Source: JBDTMT01 sp033764095
GTDB taxonomy: Bacteria; Desulfobacterota; Binatia; HRBIN30; CADEER01
Length of the DNA: 33,379 bases
Assembly: GCA_033764095.1 (NCBI GenBank)
Contig: JANRJF010000421.1
Span: 1 to 33,379, forward strand
Direction: 5' to 3'
Part shown: positions 30,563 to 33,379 of the stretch, one piece after another
Position numbering within the stretch: the stretch's first letter is position 1
Layout: each line of letters opens with the position of its first letter
The notes under the pieces: model-generated
What the model was told of the DNA's origin: nothing
Seen by the model: the letters and a program-made list of their open reading frames with translations, nothing else
Database searches by the model: none
Position numbers and translations under genes: made by a program

Positions 30563-31687
30563 ATGACTCAACTCAGAAACGTCGCCGTTGTCGGCTTCGC
30601 CCAACTGCCGATCGTCGCGCACGACGCGCATCGCATGGCGCCGGAGATGCTGTACCCGGTGGTGCGCCAGGCGCTGGCGCAGTGCGGCGTCAGCCGCGAC
30701 GACATCGACTACCAGACCGCCGGGTCGGCCGACTACGTCGACGGGCGGCCGTTCGGCTTCGTCGCGGCGCTCGACGTGATGGGCACCTGGCCGCCGCGGC
30801 AGGACTCGCACCTGGAGATGGATGCCGCCTTCGCCGCGCACTACGCGTGGATCCGCATGCAGGCCGGCGAGTGCGACACCGCCATGGTGGTGGGGTACGG
30901 CAAGGTGTCGGAGGGGCAGCCGGAGCGCGTCTTCAACCTCGAGCTCGATCCGTACTACCTGGCGCCGCTCGGCCTCGGCCCGCAGGCGACCGCGGCGCTG
31001 CAGGCGAGCGCCTACCTGGCGCGCAGCGGCGCCGGTGACGCCGACCTCGCCGCGATCGCGTCGCGCCGCCGCGCCGCCGCGGCGCGCAATCCCGACGCGC
31101 AGGTGCGCGCGGCGGCGAGCCCGGCCGAGCTGCAGGCGACGCCGTGGGCGGTCGAGCCGCTGCGCCAGGGCTACGTGCCGCCGGTCGGGGAGAGCGCCGT
31201 CTGCCTGCTGCTCGCCGCCGAGGGCAAGGCGGAGAAGATGTGCAAGCAGCCGGCGTGGATCCAGGGCGTCGATCAGCGCGCCGAGCTGCAGTCGCTCGGG
31301 GCGCGCGATCTCTCGCGCAGCGCCAGTGCCGCGCTGGCGGCGCAGCGGGCGCTGGCGATGGCCGGCGTCGGCAGCGCGCGCGACGTCGACCTGATCGAGC
31401 TGCTCGCCACCAATCCGGCCGAGGAGCTGATCCTGCGCGAGGCGCTCGGCCTGTCGACCAGCGACGACACGGCGCCGGTGATCAACCCCTCCGGCGGCCC
31501 GCTGGCCGGCCATCCGATCATGATGACCGGCCTGATCCGCCTCGGCGAAGCCTTCCGCCAGCTGAGCGGCACGGCCGGCGCGCACGCGGTGCCGAACGCC
31601 AGGCGCGCCATCGCCCACGCGGCGCAGGGGCATTGTCTGCAGCAGAATCTGGTCTTCGTGCTCGGCAACGAGCGGAGGTGGTCGTGA
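30563..31687 (+). CDS. Thiolase-like protein lacking the nucleophilic cysteine (A)
   Basis: A 374-residue thiolase-fold (SCP-x/Ltp type) protein. The N-terminal half opens VAVVGFAQLP, with SRDDIDYQTAGSADYVDG. Where thiolases have the acyl-accepting Cys (CASG), this protein reads SHLEMDAAFAAHYAW, so there is no cysteine (around residues 88-89). The C-terminal half has VINPSGGPLAGHPIMMTGL with the conserved His317. Without the nucleophile it cannot run normal thiolysis and could act as an aldolase-type lyase, as Ltp2 does, or as a non-catalytic partner. AGGAA precedes the ATG. Its TGA overlaps the next GTG by 4 nt (GTGA). Confidence 0.88.
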   Translation: MTQLRNVAVVGFAQLPIVAHDAHRMAPEMLYPVVRQALAQCGVSRDDIDYQTAGSADYVDGRPFGFVAALDVMGTWPPRQDSHLEMDAAFAAHYAWIRMQAGECDTAMVVGYGKVSEGQPERVFNLELDPYYLAPLGLGPQATAALQASAYLARSGAGDADLAAIASRRRAAAARNPDAQVRAAASPAELQATPWAVEPLRQGYVPPVGESAVCLLLAAEGKAEKMCKQPAWIQGVDQRAELQSLGARDLSRSASAALAAQRALAMAGVGSARDVDLIELLATNPAEELILREALGLSTSDDTAPVINPSGGPLAGHPIMMTGLIRLGEAFRQLSGTAGAHAVPNARRAIAHAAQGHCLQQNLVFVLGNERRWS

Positions 31688-32835
31688 AGCGTCCGGTCGC
31701 AGTCGTCGGAGTAGGGCAGACCAAGCACGGCGCGCGCCGTTCCGAGGTCAACATCGCCGGGCTGGTGCGCGAGGCGGTCGACCGCGCGCTGCTCGACGCC
31801 GGGTTGGAGCACAAGGACATCGACGCCGTCGTGATCGGCAAGGCGCCGGACATGCTCGAGGGCGTCATGCAGCCCGAGCAGTTCCTGGTCGGTGCGGTCG
31901 GCGGCCACCTGAAGCCGGTGGTGCGCATCCACACCGCCGGTTCGGTCGGCGCCACCACCGCGCTGGCGGGCGTGACGCACGTCGCCTCCGGCCTGTTCGA
32001 TCGCGTTCTGGTGATCGCCTTCGAGAAGCAGTCGGAAGGCAACGCCATGTGGGCGCTGTCGCCGAACATGCCGTTCATGCCGCCGCTGGTCGCCGGCGCC
32101 GGCGGCTACTTCGCGCCGTACGTGCGCGGCTACATCGCCCGCACCGGCGCGCCGCCGCACATCGGGCCGATGATCGCCGCCAACGCGCGCGCCAACGCCG
32201 CCCGCAACGAGTACGCGCATCTGCAGGAGCCGATGACGGTCGAGGACGTGATGGAGTCGCCCGTCCTCTGGGATCCGATCCGCTACCTGGAGACCTGCCC
32301 GTCGTCGGACGGCGCCATCGCCATGGTGCTGGCGAGCGAGGAGCAGGCGAAGCAGGGGCCGCGCAAGCCCGCCTGGGTGAAGGGCGGCGCGTCCTATGCC
32401 GAGGCGATGTGGGTGCCGGGCCGCGACCAGGTCAACCCGCGCGCCGGGCAGACCTGCGCCAAGGCGGTCTACGACCAGGCCGGCATCACCGATCCGTGGA
32501 ACCAGATCGACACCGCCGAGATCTACGTGCCGTTCGCCTGGTTCGAGGCGATGTGGCTCGAGAACCTCGGCTTCCGCCCGATCGGCGAGGGCTGGAAGGC
32601 GGTCGAGAAGGGCGAGCAGAAAATGGGCGCGCACCTGCCGATCAACCCGTCCGGCGGCGTGCTGTGCACCAACCCGATCGGCGCCTCCGGCATGCTGCGC
32701 CTCGGCGAGGCCGCGCTGCAGGTCATGGGCCGCGCCGGCGCCCACCAGGTCGAGGGCGCCAAGACCGCGCTCGGCCACGCCTACGGCGGCGGCGCGCAGT
32801 ATTTTTCGATGTGGGTGGTCAGCTCGGAACTCTGA
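31684..32835 (+). CDS. Thiolase-like protein lacking nucleophilic cysteine and C-terminal His (B)
   Basis: A 383-residue thiolase-fold protein starting with GTG at 31684, coupled to gene A by a 4-nt overlap. The N-terminus VAVVGVGQTKHG is typical. The nucleophile site reads IHTAGSVGATTALAG, with no Cys. The GHP motif of the C-terminal half is changed to LCTNPIGASG (Asn330), so the general-base His is absent as well. The end, LGHAYGGGAQYFSMWVV, matches SCP-x-like proteins. Both Cys and His loss suggest a retro-aldolase or an assembly subunit rather than a beta-ketothiolase. The partner gene A keeps the His, so one complete site is not formed by simple complementation. Confidence 0.88.
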   Translation: MKRPVAVVGVGQTKHGARRSEVNIAGLVREAVDRALLDAGLEHKDIDAVVIGKAPDMLEGVMQPEQFLVGAVGGHLKPVVRIHTAGSVGATTALAGVTHVASGLFDRVLVIAFEKQSEGNAMWALSPNMPFMPPLVAGAGGYFAPYVRGYIARTGAPPHIGPMIAANARANAARNEYAHLQEPMTVEDVMESPVLWDPIRYLETCPSSDGAIAMVLASEEQAKQGPRKPAWVKGGASYAEAMWVPGRDQVNPRAGQTCAKAVYDQAGITDPWNQIDTAEIYVPFAWFEAMWLENLGFRPIGEGWKAVEKGEQKMGAHLPINPSGGVLCTNPIGASGMLRLGEAALQVMGRAGAHQVEGAKTALGHAYGGGAQYFSMWVVSSEL

Positions 32836-32840
32836 AACTG

Positions 32841-32925
32841 CGTAACCGGTGACCGGTGACCGGTAGGAGAGCGGAGCGCCCTGCGTCCTTCTCTTACCGG
32901 TCACTGGTCACCGGTCACCGGTCAC
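32841..32925. repeat. Intergenic inverted repeat, GACCGGT-word class (copy 3 of CCGGTG type)
   Basis: The left arm (32841-32871) contains three tandem ACCGGTG units (AACCGGTGACCGGTGACCGG). The right arm (32891-32925) carries the inverse (ACCGGTCACTGGTCACCGG and one more unit). The period is 7 nt. The element begins 5 nt after the thiolase-like B stop and ends 20 nt before the enoyl-CoA hydratase ATG. Confidence 0.9.
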
Positions 32926-32945
32926 GCCTCTCGGTTGCAGAGCGA

Positions 32946-33379
32946 ATGTCCGAACCGGCACTGCTGTACGAAAAGGACGGTGCCGTCGCGACGCTGACGT
33001 TGAACCGTCCGGCGGTGCGCAACGCGATCAATCCGGAGATGCTGTGCCGGCTGGCGGACGCGTGGCAGGACGTCAACGACGACCCGGCCATCCGCGTCGC
33101 CATCCTGACCGGAGCGGGCGACGAGGCGTTCTGCGCCGGCGGCGATCTCGACAAGCTGATCCGCATGATGCAGGGCGCGATTCCGCCGGCCGACGAGTAC
33201 GATGAGCGGATCAAGAACGACGTCAGCCTGATCTACAAGGGCCTGCTGCGCAGCCTCGACGTCTACAAGCCGATCGTTGCGGCGGTGAAGGGCTTCTGCG
33301 TCGCCGGCGGGCTGGAGATCCTCAACTGCTGCGACATCCGCGTCGCCGCCGACGACGCGCAGTTCGGCCTCGCCGAGGT
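32946..33379 (+). CDS. Enoyl-CoA hydratase/isomerase family protein, 3' truncated by window edge
   Basis: The frame opens at ATG 32946 (MSEPALLYEKDGAVATLTLN) and runs unbroken for 144 residues to the window edge. Crotonase-fold signatures are present: NRPAVRNAI, the oxyanion-hole segment AFCAGGDLDKL, and KPIVAAVKGFCVAGGLEILNCCDIRVA. The C-terminal half with the second catalytic residue is missing, so hydratase, isomerase or another crotonase reaction cannot be told. It continues the acyl-CoA gene order DUF35-DUF35-thiolase-thiolase and probably belongs to the same pathway. A GCAGAGCGA run upstream is a weak Shine-Dalgarno. Confidence 0.93.
   Translation, partial: MSEPALLYEKDGAVATLTLNRPAVRNAINPEMLCRLADAWQDVNDDPAIRVAILTGAGDEAFCAGGDLDKLIRMMQGAIPPADEYDERIKNDVSLIYKGLLRSLDVYKPIVAAVKGFCVAGGLEILNCCDIRVAADDAQFGLAE

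Noticed and set aside
2045..32925. Interpretation of the palindromes as REP elements moved by a RAYT transposase
   Set aside because: No RAYT or other transposase gene is present in the window and the arms are iterated words, not a conserved REP head; this cannot be excluded for the genome as a whole.
1..33379. tRNA or rRNA genes, phage attachment sites, insertion sequences
   Set aside because: No cloverleaf with a recognisable TTCRANNC arm, no rRNA-like sequence, no transposase and no integrase were seen on either strand.

Overview
The window is very GC-rich, gene-dense bacterial DNA with no tRNA, rRNA, CRISPR array, transposase or phage gene that I can see. Several features suggest an uncultured Gram-negative lineage of the Binatota / former Deltaproteobacteria kind: secreted proteins that begin with paired EF-hand (dockerin-like) repeats, myxobacteria-style CGNGxxExGExCD cysteine repeats, lipid and acyl-CoA catabolic genes, and many intergenic palindromes. 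That placement is inference from gene style, not from a phylogenetic marker.

Layout. 1-4039 is a minus-strand run: photolyase, a CbiX-type chelatase, a patatin-like hydrolase and a DUF72 protein. A divergent gene resembling AlkZ-related winged-helix proteins lies at 4093. 5000-9373 is a giant secreted VWA / choice-of-anchor A / DUF11 protein with two Thr-X repeat stalks. Divergent from it are a secreted trypsin-like protease and a lipoprotein glycerophosphodiesterase. 12605-15972 holds catabolic genes: an APH-type phosphotransferase, an amidohydrolase-2 protein and a BKACE (DUF849) enzyme. 16043-18619 is a secreted copper type II monooxygenase-like protein, followed by a 65-residue membrane protein and a P-type cation ATPase. 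21814-25547 carries a PRPP synthetase, a second patatin and an AMP/thymidine phosphorylase. 25589-27016 is a secreted sorbosone-dehydrogenase-like beta-propeller. 27115-29295 holds a LuxE/PaaK-like adenylate-forming protein and a Bcp peroxiredoxin. 29482-33379 is an acyl-CoA module: two DUF35 proteins, two thiolase-like proteins without the nucleophilic cysteine, and an enoyl-CoA hydratase cut by the window edge.

The most striking structure is not a gene. Nine intergenic spacers are almost entirely filled by inverted repeats whose arms are short, degenerate, tandemly iterated words. The words differ between sites (at least six classes), but the architecture is constant: iterated arm, short spacer, inverted arm, both ends within about 0-25 nt of a start or stop codon. 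At two sites the element supplies the last codons and stop of a gene, and at one it abuts or supplies the ribosome-binding region. One element has a perfect 35-bp arm.

Functionally the window mixes DNA repair (photolyase, AlkZ-like), cell-surface and secreted enzymes, nucleotide-ribose metabolism (PRPP synthetase with a nucleoside/nucleotide phosphorylase) and CoA-ester degradation. No transcription factor is visible.
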